A stretch of DNA of 63,552 nucleotides, taken from contig CBDUYN010000038.1 in NCBI GenBank assembly GCA_965371445.1, positions 1 through 63,552 on the forward strand, written 5' to 3'. Each line of letters begins with the position of its first letter. Within the stretch, counting starts at the first letter, position 1. Shown in pieces: positions 15,841 through 23,841 of this stretch. The position numbers were made by a program, and so were the translations under genes. This DNA comes from DASWIG01 sp965371445 (lineage in GTDB: Bacteria > Acidobacteriota > Thermoanaerobaculia > Multivoradales > J023). Under the pieces are notes generated by a model that was not told the origin of the DNA, did no database searches, and saw only the letters and a list, made by a program, of their open reading frames with translations.

Positions 15841-16826
15841 AGCTCGAACGGCGAGACCTCGTCCGCGGTCTCAGGCATCCCCTGGGCGGCAGCGCGGCCT
15901 TTCTTCTCGGCTTCTACGTCGCCTTGAACCTCTTCCTGGAGCCCTTCGGCGGTTGGCTCGCCGCCGAAGGTTGGTTCTCGATCCGCGAGGGCCTCACCTC
16001 GACCGGCAGGGAGACGAATCTCTACATGTTGTTGGCGGCCCTGGGCTGCTTCGCCTTTCTGTCTTACGACGAGGAGCGCTGGCAGGAGTTTCAGCGTCCG
16101 GTCTGGGCCTTCCTGCGCTGGCGCCACCGGGGCCGTACCTGGGTGCTGGCGAGTCTGCCGTTCCTACTCGGTGCCCTGATTCTCCTGGGCAGTGTCATGG
16201 GCGGGGCGGAGCCGGTCTCGAACCCGATCAAGCATCCGACGCCGCCGGACGAGTTCTCGAAGATGACCAACCCCTACCGCGATCCGACGCCGGAGATGCT
16301 GGCGTCCTTTGACCAGGCGCTTACCGGCGGTGAGATCGAGGCGGAGCAAAGCGCCGAGCCGGAGGTTCGGGCCTACGCGCGGCTGCTCGCCGACGGTCAG
16401 GCCACGCCGGAGGCCCGCGAAGGTGCCTACCGGCGTCGGGTGATCGAGGAGGGACGGGTGCTTTTCATGATCAACTGCCGGCCCTGCCACGGCACCAAGG
16501 CGATGGGCGACGGGCCGATGTCGCTCGGCCAGCGCCGCGCGCCGGCCGAATTCACCGGCGTCGAGACCATCGCCACCCTGGTGGAGGGCGCGGTCTTCTG
16601 GCGCGTCAACAAGGGCGGCGTCGGCCTGCCGCGGGAAGGGGCGCCCTGGGAGTCGGCCATGCCGCGCTGGGAGCTCGACCTGACGGCCGACGAGATCTGG
16701 AAGATCATCTTGGCCGAGTACGACCTCGCCGGCAACTCGCCGCGCGAGCCGGAAAGGCTCACAGTGTCTCCCCCCCTTGATCCCCCGAGGGGGACAGTGG
16801 CGGACAGCGAGGAGGCGGGCGAATGA
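15837..16826 (+). CDS. Membrane-anchored monohaem cytochrome c
   Basis: 329 aa. About three N-terminal membrane helices (near residues 20-40, 60-80 and 105-120) precede a periplasmic cytochrome c domain with CRPCH and a late 'SAMPRWELDLTADEIWKII' block supplying the Met ligand. The C-terminus contains the repeat-derived VSPPLDPPRGTVA (16764-16800). A fossil copy of this gene end at 21095-21293 lacks that insert. The related protein of module 2 is at 44344. Confidence 0.8.
   Translation: MKLERRDLVRGLRHPLGGSAAFLLGFYVALNLFLEPFGGWLAAEGWFSIREGLTSTGRETNLYMLLAALGCFAFLSYDEERWQEFQRPVWAFLRWRHRGRTWVLASLPFLLGALILLGSVMGGAEPVSNPIKHPTPPDEFSKMTNPYRDPTPEMLASFDQALTGGEIEAEQSAEPEVRAYARLLADGQATPEAREGAYRRRVIEEGRVLFMINCRPCHGTKAMGDGPMSLGQRRAPAEFTGVETIATLVEGAVFWRVNKGGVGLPREGAPWESAMPRWELDLTADEIWKIILAEYDLAGNSPREPERLTVSPPLDPPRGTVADSEEAGE
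16764..16800. repeat. 37-bp GC-rich palindromic repeat at the 3' end of a cytochrome gene
   Basis: It begins GTGTCTCCCCCCCTTGA and ends CGAGGGGGACAGTGG; the CCCCC/GGGGG arms form a hairpin. It is read in frame as VSPPLDPPRGTVA. A near-identical copy occupies the corresponding C-terminal position of another membrane protein gene at 44285-44321. Confidence 0.75.
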
Positions 16827-18517
16827 TGGAGCGAACGATCCGCGCCGCGCTCGTCCTCGGCGTCCTCGCCGCCAGCGTCACCGGCGCCCAGCAGACGGGA
16901 CAGCCGGCGCCGGCCACCCCCGGCTGGCTCGAGATCGAGGTAACGCCGCCCGAATCGCGGCCTCCCGAGGACGAGGCGGCGATCGAGGGCGGCCGCAAGA
17001 TCTACGACTTCCGCTGCTCTCCCTGCCACGGCATGGAGGGCGACGGCCAGGGTCCGGTGGCAACCTATCTCGACCCGCGGCCGCGCGACTTCACCTTCGC
17101 CAACTTCAAGCTGCGCACCACCAAGAGCGGCGAGCTGCCCCTCGACGAGGACCTCTTCCGCACCGTCACCCGCGGCATCCCCGGCACCGCCATGCCGTCA
17201 TGGTCGCTGCTCCCCGAGGAGGAGAGGTGGCAGCTCGTCTATTACGTCAAGTTCCTGGCCCGCGACTGGTTCGAGGACGAGACCATGGATCCGCACCGCA
17301 CCGAGGACGGCGAGACCTTCCTCGTCGAGGTGCCGGCGCCGCCCAAGGCCACGCCGGAGCTCCTCGAACGCGGCAAGGAAGCGTTTCTGCGCGGCAAGTG
17401 CGAGGAGTGCCACGGCTCAAACGTGCGCGGCAACGGCACCTCGGCGGGCCGGCAGTTCAACTACCTGGAGCAGCGCATCCTCCCCGCCGACCTGACCAAG
17501 GGCTGGAAGTTCAAGGGCGGCTCGCGCGTCGAGGACATCTGGAAGACCCTCACCGCCGGCTGGAACGGCACTCCTATGCCGAGCTTCATCGACGCCTTCA
17601 ACCAGGACGACCCCGAGGCCGATTTCAACGACCGCTGGGCCGTCGCCCACTACATCAGCTCGATCACCAGGACGGAGCCGGCGAGCGAAGAGACGCTCCT
17701 GAAGGTGCGCAAGGTCGATGGAGAGCTGCCTCAAAGCCCGACGGACCCGGCCTGGGACGAGGCCCGCGAGATCCACTTCCGCCTCTTCGGACAGGCGACG
17801 CGCCGTCCCCGCTGGCAGATCCCGGCGGTCGACCACGTCCGGGTCCGTGCCCTCTACAACGACTCGGAGATCGCCATTCGCCTCGTGTACCACGACCGTA
17901 CGGCGAGTCGCGAGCACACCGATCCCGACATCCTCGACGAGCCCACGAGCTATCCCGAAATCGACGTCGAAGACTACGAGGACCGGCGCCTCACCTTCCG
18001 CGACGCCGTGGCCCTGCAGTTTCCCGTCAAGCCCCAGCAGGGCGCGGTGCGGCCGTACTTCCTCTACGGCCAGATGGACAAGCCGGTGAACCTGTGGCGC
18101 TACCTGGCCGACCGCGACGGCTTCGAGGAGGCCACGGCCCGGGGAGCGGACAAGATCGCGGCTCAGGACGACGACGATCAGAGCCTCGGCGGTGTAGCCG
18201 AGTACGACGACGGGGCGTGGCGCGTGGTGTTCAAGAGACCGCTCACCACCGGCTCGACGAAGGGTGACGTCCAGTTCGAGCCGGGCCGCTACATACCGTT
18301 CGCGGTCATGGCCTGGGACGGCGGCTCCGGCGAGTCGGGGCTGCGCCAGTCGCTCTCGTCCTGGTACAACCTGATCCTCGAAGCGCCGATTTCAGGGCGG
18401 GTCTATGCCCGGGCCGGGGCCGGAGTGCTGCTCGTGGCGCTGCTGGAGCTTTACCTCTTGTGGAAGTCGGGGACCTTGGGCGCCGGGCAGCGGCGGATCC
18501 AGCAGAAGGCCGATTAG
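16823..18517 (+). CDS. Dihaem cytochrome c fused to EB_dh/NxrC-like haem-binding domain, membrane-anchored
   Basis: 564 aa. The signal peptide is followed by two c-type haem domains (CSPCH, CEECH, spaced about 140 residues) and then a beta-rich domain (about residues 290-520) like the gamma subunits of ethylbenzene dehydrogenase and type II DMSO reductases, which bind haem b. A C-terminal membrane anchor (LLVALLELYLLWKSG) completes it. It is the last gene of the Idr operon, overlapping its neighbour by 4 bp. Paralogues are at 30608 (soluble, with the NXR-like enzyme) and 45267 (module 2). It could be a general electron-transfer hub rather than a subunit of IdrA. Confidence 0.8.
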   Translation: MMERTIRAALVLGVLAASVTGAQQTGQPAPATPGWLEIEVTPPESRPPEDEAAIEGGRKIYDFRCSPCHGMEGDGQGPVATYLDPRPRDFTFANFKLRTTKSGELPLDEDLFRTVTRGIPGTAMPSWSLLPEEERWQLVYYVKFLARDWFEDETMDPHRTEDGETFLVEVPAPPKATPELLERGKEAFLRGKCEECHGSNVRGNGTSAGRQFNYLEQRILPADLTKGWKFKGGSRVEDIWKTLTAGWNGTPMPSFIDAFNQDDPEADFNDRWAVAHYISSITRTEPASEETLLKVRKVDGELPQSPTDPAWDEAREIHFRLFGQATRRPRWQIPAVDHVRVRALYNDSEIAIRLVYHDRTASREHTDPDILDEPTSYPEIDVEDYEDRRLTFRDAVALQFPVKPQQGAVRPYFLYGQMDKPVNLWRYLADRDGFEEATARGADKIAAQDDDDQSLGGVAEYDDGAWRVVFKRPLTTGSTKGDVQFEPGRYIPFAVMAWDGGSGESGLRQSLSSWYNLILEAPISGRVYARAGAGVLLVALLELYLLWKSGTLGAGQRRIQQKAD

Positions 18518-18630
18518 GGGGCGAATGGAATGCCGTTCAGCCATGTGACGTGACCCGTCTGCTGTCAAGAGCAGGCAGAGCTCCGACTCGGCGTGGTGCG
18601 CGGCGATCGTGTAGTCGGAGATCGCTGTGC

Positions 18631-18726
18631 TATGATGGCGGCATGACGAGCCATGCCGCGGAGAAACCCAAGCCCCTGACCGTCCCAGCGACATCCTCCC
18701 CGCCCAGCGGCACGTTGGAGGATTGA
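18631..18726 (+). other. Promoter-like -10 and a 27-codon open frame before brnTA
   Basis: TATGAT (18631-18636) is a good -10 match. ATG 18643 opens a 27-codon frame (MTSHAAEKPKPLTV...) that ends at 18726, 18 nt before brnT. It may be a leader peptide, an antitoxin remnant or chance. The rest of 18518-18630 shows nothing I can assign. Confidence 0.3.
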
Positions 18727-18744
18727 CCGAGTGGCCAAACGCTC

Positions 18745-19053
18745 ATGAGGTTCGAATGGGACGATCGCAAGAATCGCGCGAACATCGAGAGGCACGGCCT
18801 GAGCTTCGCCAGTGCGAAGGCGGCCTTCCAGGGGCCGATGGCTGTGGGCCTGGACGACCGCGAGGACTACGGGGAGGATCGCTGGATCGGACTGGGGACG
18901 CTCGGACACCGGATCGTTGTCGTCGTGTACACCGAACCCGACCACGACACGATTCGGATCCTCTCTCTACGAAAGGCACTGAGCCATGAGCGACGCGACT
19001 ATGAAGAATTCATCCGGAACCGACTGGGAACGAGTGGACGCGCTGACCGATGA
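18745..19053 (+). CDS. brnT: BrnT-family type II toxin (RelE-fold RNase)
   Basis: 102 aa with the family pattern: FEWDDRKNRANIERHGLSFASA at the start, a central DREDYGEDRW, then IRILSLRKALSHERRDYEEF. It is slightly long at the C-terminus because it overlaps the antitoxin gene by 68 bp. It appears intact, unlike the second brnT at 40971-41246. It should cleave mRNA unless held by BrnA. Confidence 0.82.
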   Translation: MRFEWDDRKNRANIERHGLSFASAKAAFQGPMAVGLDDREDYGEDRWIGLGTLGHRIVVVVYTEPDHDTIRILSLRKALSHERRDYEEFIRNRLGTSGRADR

Positions 19054-19270
19054 GACGATCGACACGTCCGACATCCCTCCTCTGACGGAATCCTTCTTCG
19101 CTCGCGCCAGGCTGCGAATGCCGAAGGAGTCGCAAGAGCCGGTAGAGGTGACGATTCATGTCGATCCCGAGGTTGACGAGTGGTTCAGGGCGCAAGGTGA
19201 TCGCTGCGAGAACCTGATGAACGCCGCTCTTCGGATCTATGCGGAATCGCACAAGGTGTTTGGTATCTGA
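18986..19270 (+). CDS. brnA: BrnA-family antitoxin
   Basis: 94 aa, with DIPPLTESFFARARLRMP followed by the ribbon-helix-helix-like segment 'VEVTIHVDPEVDEWFRAQGD' that binds DNA and autoregulates the operon. It overlaps brnT in another frame. The 238 bp after it (19271-19508) hold no supported gene. Confidence 0.8.
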   Translation: MSDATMKNSSGTDWERVDALTDETIDTSDIPPLTESFFARARLRMPKESQEPVEVTIHVDPEVDEWFRAQGDRCENLMNAALRIYAESHKVFGI

Positions 19271-19508
19271 CCCAGAGGCAGGCAGAGCCTCGCAAGGCCG
19301 GACCGCGCTCCGACGCACTGACTCCGCGGGGCCGGAGTCACGGTTTCGAGAAGCACACGCCCCGCGAGCCGCCAGTTAGGTGCCACCCACTCCGCACGCT
19401 GGGACGGCTCCGAGGCTCCCGGGCCATGCCCTTACCCCTCCTAGCTGAGAAGAGCTCCGGTGATCCCGAAGTGGAGTAGACAGCCAGATCGGGTGCCCCA
19501 AGAGCTGC

Positions 19509-20053
19509 CGCTGTGGACCGTAACTAAGATCTGAACCCTGAAGGGGGGACCCAAGTGGAGCGGTGAGCCTTCCGTGCCACGGAGTCGCCCTCGGCGTCCG
19601 CTGTCGCCATCTCCCGTCCGTCCCTTGACAGCATCCGCTGTCTTGACAACAATCTCTGTCAAGGTGGACACCCAGAGCCCCCAGAACCTCGAAGAGGGCA
19701 TCAAGCTCCCGCTCGTCGAGATCATCCGCGACCCCAACACGGCTGCGGTACTCCTGAAACCTCCTCGCCCCGCCGTCCTTGCCGCGCTGCGGACACCCGC
19801 TTCGGCGAGCGGCCTTGCGCGCCGTCTTCAACAGCCCCGCCAACACCTCGGACACCACCTGCGCAACCTGGAGAAGGTCGGGCTGGTGCGGCTGGCCGCG
19901 GAGCGTCGTCATGCCGGTCTCACGGAGCGCATCTTTCAGGCGACGGCGCGAAGCTACCTGCTCAGCCCCACCCTGTTGGGCGATCTCGGTGCTCTCGCGC
20001 CGGAGGACGTCCTGTGTGTCGACGGCTCCGGCTGGCCGCCGCTCGCAGCCGTC
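19509..20053. repeat. Long direct repeat, copy 1 (about 545 bp)
   Basis: It matches 40121-40669 over about 545 bp. From 19625 to about 20000 I see no mismatch; the first 110 bp and the last 50 bp carry scattered changes. It contains the promoter/operator and most of an ArsR-like gene. A third, 97-bp fragment of the same gene is at 20957-21053. The two long copies bracket the NXR-like operon and could recombine. Confidence 0.85.
19625..19663 (+). promoter_or_regulatory. Tandem palindromes upstream of the ArsR-like gene
   Basis: Two abutting inverted repeats lie here: GACAGC-ATCC-GCTGTC (19627-19642) and TTGACA-ACAATCTC-TGTCAA (19643-19662). They end where the gene begins at GTG 19664. They are probably operators for autoregulation. 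The same pair is conserved in copy 2 (near 40241-40278). TTG codons inside them are alternative starts. Confidence 0.55.
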
Positions 20054-20248
20054 GCCGAACGGATGCTCCAGGACGTCGCAGTGCTCAGCGAGCAACGGGG
20101 AGACGACATCGCCGCCCTGGCCGTCCCGACGCAGGTCCGCTTCGCCTTCTGGGACGAGAGCGGTTGCGGATCGCTTCGGACATGTTCGCATCGGCGCGCC
20201 GTCGAGTTCGGCCGCTCAGGACTTGAAGCTCGGGACGTGGTGGTGTAG
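19664..20248 (+). CDS. ArsR-like winged-helix transcriptional regulator, C-terminus probably frameshifted
   Basis: About 194 aa from GTG. The HTH region runs from 'PPRPAVLAALRTPASASGLARRL' to 'LGHHLRNLEKVGLVRL', as in ArsR/helix-turn-helix-20 proteins, followed by 'RIFQATARSYLLSP'. After 'ALAVPTQVRFA' the frame drifts into low-quality sequence, while another frame reads 'RLRIASDMFASARRRV', so the last 30 or so residues look shifted. It may regulate its own transcription through the palindromes upstream. Confidence 0.6.
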   Translation: MDTQSPQNLEEGIKLPLVEIIRDPNTAAVLLKPPRPAVLAALRTPASASGLARRLQQPRQHLGHHLRNLEKVGLVRLAAERRHAGLTERIFQATARSYLLSPTLLGDLGALAPEDVLCVDGSGWPPLAAVAERMLQDVAVLSEQRGDDIAALAVPTQVRFAFWDESGCGSLRTCSHRRAVEFGRSGLEARDVVV

Positions 20249-20284
20249 CCTGTTCAAGGCACGGACTTCTGAGGAGCTTCGCCC

Positions 20285-20515
20285 ATGCTGACCATCGAGA
20301 CGCTTGCCGAGATCGACGAAGACGGCACCCTGACAGCTCGCGCACCCGCTTCCGCACCCAGGGGAAAGAGGCAGGTCGTGATCGTCATCGACGACGTCAG
20401 GCCCGAGAAGGCCGCGCGTCGACGTCTGCCGGATCTGACCGAATTCAGGGCCGGCCTGGACGGCCGGCCCTATCCAGGCAATTCGGTGGTCGACATGCGG
20501 GAGCAGGAGCGTTGA
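20285..20515 (+). CDS. VapB-like small antitoxin
   Basis: 76 aa. It begins with a beta-hairpin-like 'LAEIDEDGTLTARAP' and has a central 'RQVVIVIDD', followed by a disordered tail that would wrap the toxin (LPDLTEFRAGLDGRPYPGNSVVDMREQER in parts). It lies immediately before a PIN-domain frame with 4-bp overlap, the usual vapBC layout. The family is inferred mainly from context. Confidence 0.65.
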   Translation: MLTIETLAEIDEDGTLTARAPASAPRGKRQVVIVIDDVRPEKAARRRLPDLTEFRAGLDGRPYPGNSVVDMREQER

Positions 20516-20940
20516 TCGTCTAAATCGACACCTCGGTTCTCGTTGCCTACTACACGATCGAAGAACGGACAGACGACGCCAGGACGATCGTCGAGCAAGC
20601 TACACTACCGGTTCTCAGCGATTTGGGTATCGCGGAATTCAACGTCGTCATCTCACGCAAACGCCAGGAGGGTTTCCTTTCTGCTGACGCGGCAGAAGCT
20701 GTCTTCTCGCTCTTCGACGAGCATGTTCGCGACATTTTTGTACGCGTTGCCATCAATGAGGGACACGTCGCTGCAACGCGTCACCTGTCGGAGCAGACTG
20801 GAATCAGCCTGCGGGCTCTCGACGCCCTACATCTCGCCGTTGCCCTGGACGTGGAAGGGGCCGTAGCAAGCTTCGATGATCGGATGGTCGCAGCCGCCCG
20901 TGCTCTCGATTTCGAGGTTTTGCCGTTAGATCCTGGGTAA
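20512..20940 (+). pseudogene. vapC: VapC PIN-domain toxin with a stop at codon 4
   Basis: From TTG 20512 the frame reads L-I-V-stop-IDTSVLVAYYT, where a VapC normally has Tyr or another residue at the fourth position; TAA is at 20521-20523. The remainder is a complete PIN domain: acidic residues in IDTSV, GIAEFN, LRALDALHLAVALD and FDDRM are all kept. No alternative start precedes the first catalytic Asp, so the toxin is probably inactive. A sequencing error is possible. Confidence 0.75.
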
Positions 20941-20956
20941 TGACCCTCCCGCCCCT

Positions 20957-21053
20957 GCTGCGGTCCTCCTGAAACCACCTCGTCGCGCCGTCCTTGCCGC
21001 GCTGCGGACACCCGATTCGGCGAGTGGCCCTGTGCGGCGTCTTCAACAGCCCC
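20957..21053 (+). pseudogene. Fragment of a third ArsR-like copy
   Basis: The 97 bp match the HTH-coding part of 19740-19836 and copy 2, with several substitutions (AAVLLKPPRRAVLAALRTP is recognisable). It joins directly to a fragment of the bd-like gene at 21053. Confidence 0.7.
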
Positions 21054-21669
21054 GGTCATGAAAGACACCTCCGAGTGGTCGTCGACGCCGTCGAGGGCGG
21101 CGTCGGCCTGCCGCGCGAGGAGTCGGCCATGCCGCGCTGGGAGCTCGACCTCACGGCCGACGAGATCTGGAAGATCATCCTGGCCGAGTACGACTTCGCC
21201 GGCAACTCGCCGCGCGAGCCGGAAAAGCTCGAAACGGCTACCGCGGACGAAGCGACGGCGGACGAAGCGGCGGACGAGGAAGCTGGCGAATGACGCTCCG
21301 GGACGTTCTTTTCGTCTGGCTTTTCGGGACGCTGCTTTTCGGGGCGGCCGCGCGACTTCACCTTCGCCAACTTCAAGCTGCGCACCACCAAGAGCGGCGA
21401 GCTACCGCTCGACGAGGACCTCTTCCGCACCGTCACCCGCGGCACGTCGAAGACTACGAGGACAGACGGGTCACCTTCCGCGACGCCGTGGCCCTGCAGT
21501 TTCCCGTCAAGCCCCAGGAAGGCGCGGTGCGGCCGTACTTCCTCTACGGCCAGATGGACAAGCCCGTGAACCTGTGGCGCTACCTGGCCGACCGCGACGG
21601 CTTCGAGGAGACCACGGCCCGGGGGGCGGACAAGATCGCGGCCCAGGACGACGACGACCAGGACCTGGG
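21053..21669 (+). pseudogene. Mosaic relic of a third cytochrome module
   Basis: Four pieces, in the same order as the live operon, are joined by deletions: 21053-21094 matches 14605-14646 (bd-like gene); 21095-21293 matches 16613-16826 (monohaem cytochrome end); about 21342-21444 matches 17077-17177; and 21445-21669 matches 17964-18186 (dihaem/EB_dh gene). The pieces are 90-95% alike by eye. The order shows that a copy of the module once stood here and eroded. Short open frames over this region are not functional genes. Confidence 0.8.
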
Positions 21670-21680
21670 CGTCTTCATCA

Positions 21681-21900
21681 CCCTCGGTCAACGGTACGGA
21701 GATTCCCCGGCCTCCGCCTGCCCGAGGCTCCAGACGTAGTCCCCCGTCGCCTTGACCACCGCGTCGGCGTCCTTGAGCCCTTCAACCACTCGGGCTGGAC
21801 CCGCGAACCGATCGACCTCAGGTTCGGCGGCAGCATGCCGGGGTCGTCGACAGTGCTGCGGATCCCCTGTCCCCAGCCCTCGATCAGGTGGCAGCCGCTA
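21681..21900 (-). pseudogene. Relic of a monohaem cytochrome c domain
   Basis: The minus strand reads 'CHLIEGWGQGIRSTVDDPG', then 'MLPPNLRSIGSRVQPEWLKG', the standard block after the haem-binding histidine in small cytochromes c. The frame then shifts to 'KDADAVVKATGDYVWSLGQAE'. The start of the haem motif is lost where it meets the multihaem relic upstream. Confidence 0.6.
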
Positions 21901-23311
21901 CTCCCCGGCCTCGCCGTTGGCTTCTTCTGTGGCGCCCAGGGGCACGCCTCCGGCGCCGCCCAGGTCCTCGCCGATGGAGTGCATGTACTCGACCGCCAGG
22001 TCGTAGTCGTCACCGAGCTTGCGCTCTTTGTAGCTGATGTCGGCGGCGAGGAGCGGGACGCCGTTGGCGTTGACGTCGGCGTGACAGGACTTGCAGATCA
22101 ACGGCCCGTGGCTGCCGTCGGGGTTGAGCGCGGCCGCCTGCTCGTAGGTGGTCACGTCGACTTCGGCGGTTACCGGGTAGAGGCCGTGGGTCGATTCGTG
22201 GCAGGACTGGCAGGCCAGCCCGGAATGACCCTTCGCGTATCGCATGGAGGAATACTTGCCGGGCTGGTTGATGGGAAACGCGACCCCGCCCTGGGATTCC
22301 ACGAAGGGGGCCGTGTGGCAGTCGGCGCAGTGCGGCACTCCGACGGAGAGCCAGTAGTCGCGGCCGGCCGTGGCGGCTTCGTAGGGGGCGGCGAAGCCCG
22401 ACTGATCGGCGTGCAGCGCGGCGTTGTTCGGATTCGCGTCGAGCAGGACCACGTTGACGTCGCCGTCGCCGTCGGTGGTGACGAGCGGGTTGGTGCCGTC
22501 GGTGGCGATGACCGCGATCGGCGACGTGGCCCGGCCTTCGCCGGCCGAGCGCCAGGCGTCGAAGGTGCGGCCGGTGTCTTCGCCGCTGTCGTTGAGCACC
22601 ACCTTGGGATCCAGGCCCTCGGTGAGCTCCGCCACGCTCATCCCGAGCTTCGCGGCGATCTCTTCCAGGGAGTCGTCACGGATCGTGTCGTCGGGTTCGG
22701 GGCGGAACGCGGCCTGCTGGCTCAGCCGGTCCCACTTGTAGAGCTCGCGCGACACCTGGGTGTGGCAGTTCGTGCACCACAATCCCCGGAGCTCGCCGTC
22801 GGCAGTGCGGGAGACGTTGTCCTTCAGCCATTGGCCGATCGCGTTCAAATACTCGGGGCTGCCGGAGCCGTCGGCGTCCTTCTGCGGATTGGAGTGGACG
22901 TCGCGGCCGACGTAGCAGCCACCGCCGGCGAGCCGGTTGTCGTCGCCGGCCGAGCCCTCGGCGCCGCTGTAGTTGTTGGTGCCGTCGGCGGCGATGGGGT
23001 AGGCATCGCCTCCTCGACCGTCTTGAGGTCTTTGCCGCCTCTTTCCGAGTCGAGAAACGGGGTCAGCGGCAAGCCGAGGGCTTCCCAGATCCCCGGATTG
23101 GTGAGGACGATCGGTACGTTGTCAAGCACCGGAGACTTGGTGAAGACGACCGCAGCAGTACTCGAAGTCGAACCCGGTACAGTGCATGCCCAGCTCGTAG
23201 TTGATGAAGATGAGGAAATCGTCTTCACCTTTCGGGGTCGTTGCCGTTGGCTTCGCGCAGTGGAGAAGAACACAGCCCAGCAAGGCGACGAACACGACTC
23301 GCAGTTTCATA
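21898..23311 (-). pseudogene. Frameshifted multihaem cytochrome c lipoprotein gene
   Basis: ATG at 23311 opens 'MKLRVVFVALLGCVLLHCAK', a lipoprotein-type signal, then 'FLIFINYELGMHCTGFDF'. The frame breaks near 23150, continues in another frame (TKSPVLDNVPIVLTNPGIW) to about 23000, then shifts again into a 316-residue stretch with four haem motifs: CTNCH, CADCH, CQSCH and CKSCH. At least two frame changes make it a pseudogene unless the assembly is wrong. It runs opposite to the neighbouring operons and would have encoded a membrane-attached electron carrier. Confidence 0.7.
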
Positions 23312-23370
23312 TCAACCTCCGTTGTCCTGTGGAGACTGTTGGACGGACCCGCAAGCGCCGCCTCTCGCGC

Positions 23371-23456
23371 CACCGTTGCGCCGGAGGCGCACCAACCACC
23401 GTCTCGCCGGAGGCGCACCAACGCACCACCATTGCGCCGGAGGCGCACCAAACCAC
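23371..23456. repeat. Three tandem-like copies of a GCGCCGGAGGCGCACCAA repeat
   Basis: Three units contain TGCGCCGGAGGCGCACCAA or TCTCGCCGGAGGCGCACCAA, each with a GCGCC/GGCGC hairpin. They lie in the upstream region of the multihaem relic. A single unit of the same family is found in frame at the start of the 45267 gene (45272-45303). Confidence 0.75.
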
Positions 23457-23569
23457 CCATGAGGGCCTGGGAAGCCGTGACGCGTGGGGCCTCGGCCAAC
23501 AGGATCTTCAGTTTCGCTTGTGTTGACCCGGATTGTACGCCTCTCCGGCGCCGGACGTCAAGCGTCCCG

Positions 23570-23640
23570 GTGGCGTCCCGGCCCAGAGGAGCCAGAAGGC
23601 CCAGGAAGAGCGCCGCGTAGAGGATCGAACGGGCGTCGAG
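23570..23640 (-). pseudogene. Relic of the porin signal-peptide codons
   Basis: The minus strand encodes 'SILYAALFLGLLAP', matching 'RVLYAVLFLGLLAP' of the 5241 porin. Nothing of the barrel follows. With the promoter and leader at 23667-23841 this shows that the whole divergent control region of the porin and Idr operons was copied to this site. Confidence 0.65.
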
Positions 23641-23666
23641 CTGTGGACGTGGAAAAGTTCTGAACG

Positions 23667-23709
23667 TATGACCGCCGTCATATGGGGGCCGAGTCACGGT
23701 TGCTATAAA
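23667..23709 (+). promoter_or_regulatory. Promoter of the NXR-like operon with FNR/CRP-like palindrome
   Basis: TATGACCGCCGTCATA (23667-23682), a 21-nt spacer and an extended -10, TGCTATAAA (TATAAA 23704-23709). Spacer and leader match the Idr promoter at 5400 closely (both have GGTTGCTATAAACCGAGC-like sequence and AAGTCAAGAGTGTGCGTGGC). The leader to the first gene is about 130 nt. Confidence 0.7.
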
Positions 23710-23841
23710 CCGAGCTGGACAGCAAGAAGTCAAGAGTGTGCGTGGCCGTGTGTGCCTCGTCGCTAAGCATACCTGCCTCCCGCCACGTGCGCAGGCCCCG
23801 CCAGCGGTTGCGCGGCGGAACGAATTCAGGAAGCCGGGTTG

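Noticed and set aside
23371..23456. CRISPR array
   Set aside because: Three units of about 20 bp with unequal 8-12 bp gaps, no spacers of CRISPR size and no cas genes. They belong to a dispersed palindromic repeat family.
21058..23526. 822-residue plus-strand open frame
   Set aside because: It crosses the mosaic relic and runs antisense to the multihaem cytochrome relic. Its composition is the mirror of GC-rich coding sequence and it has no domain or ribosome site.
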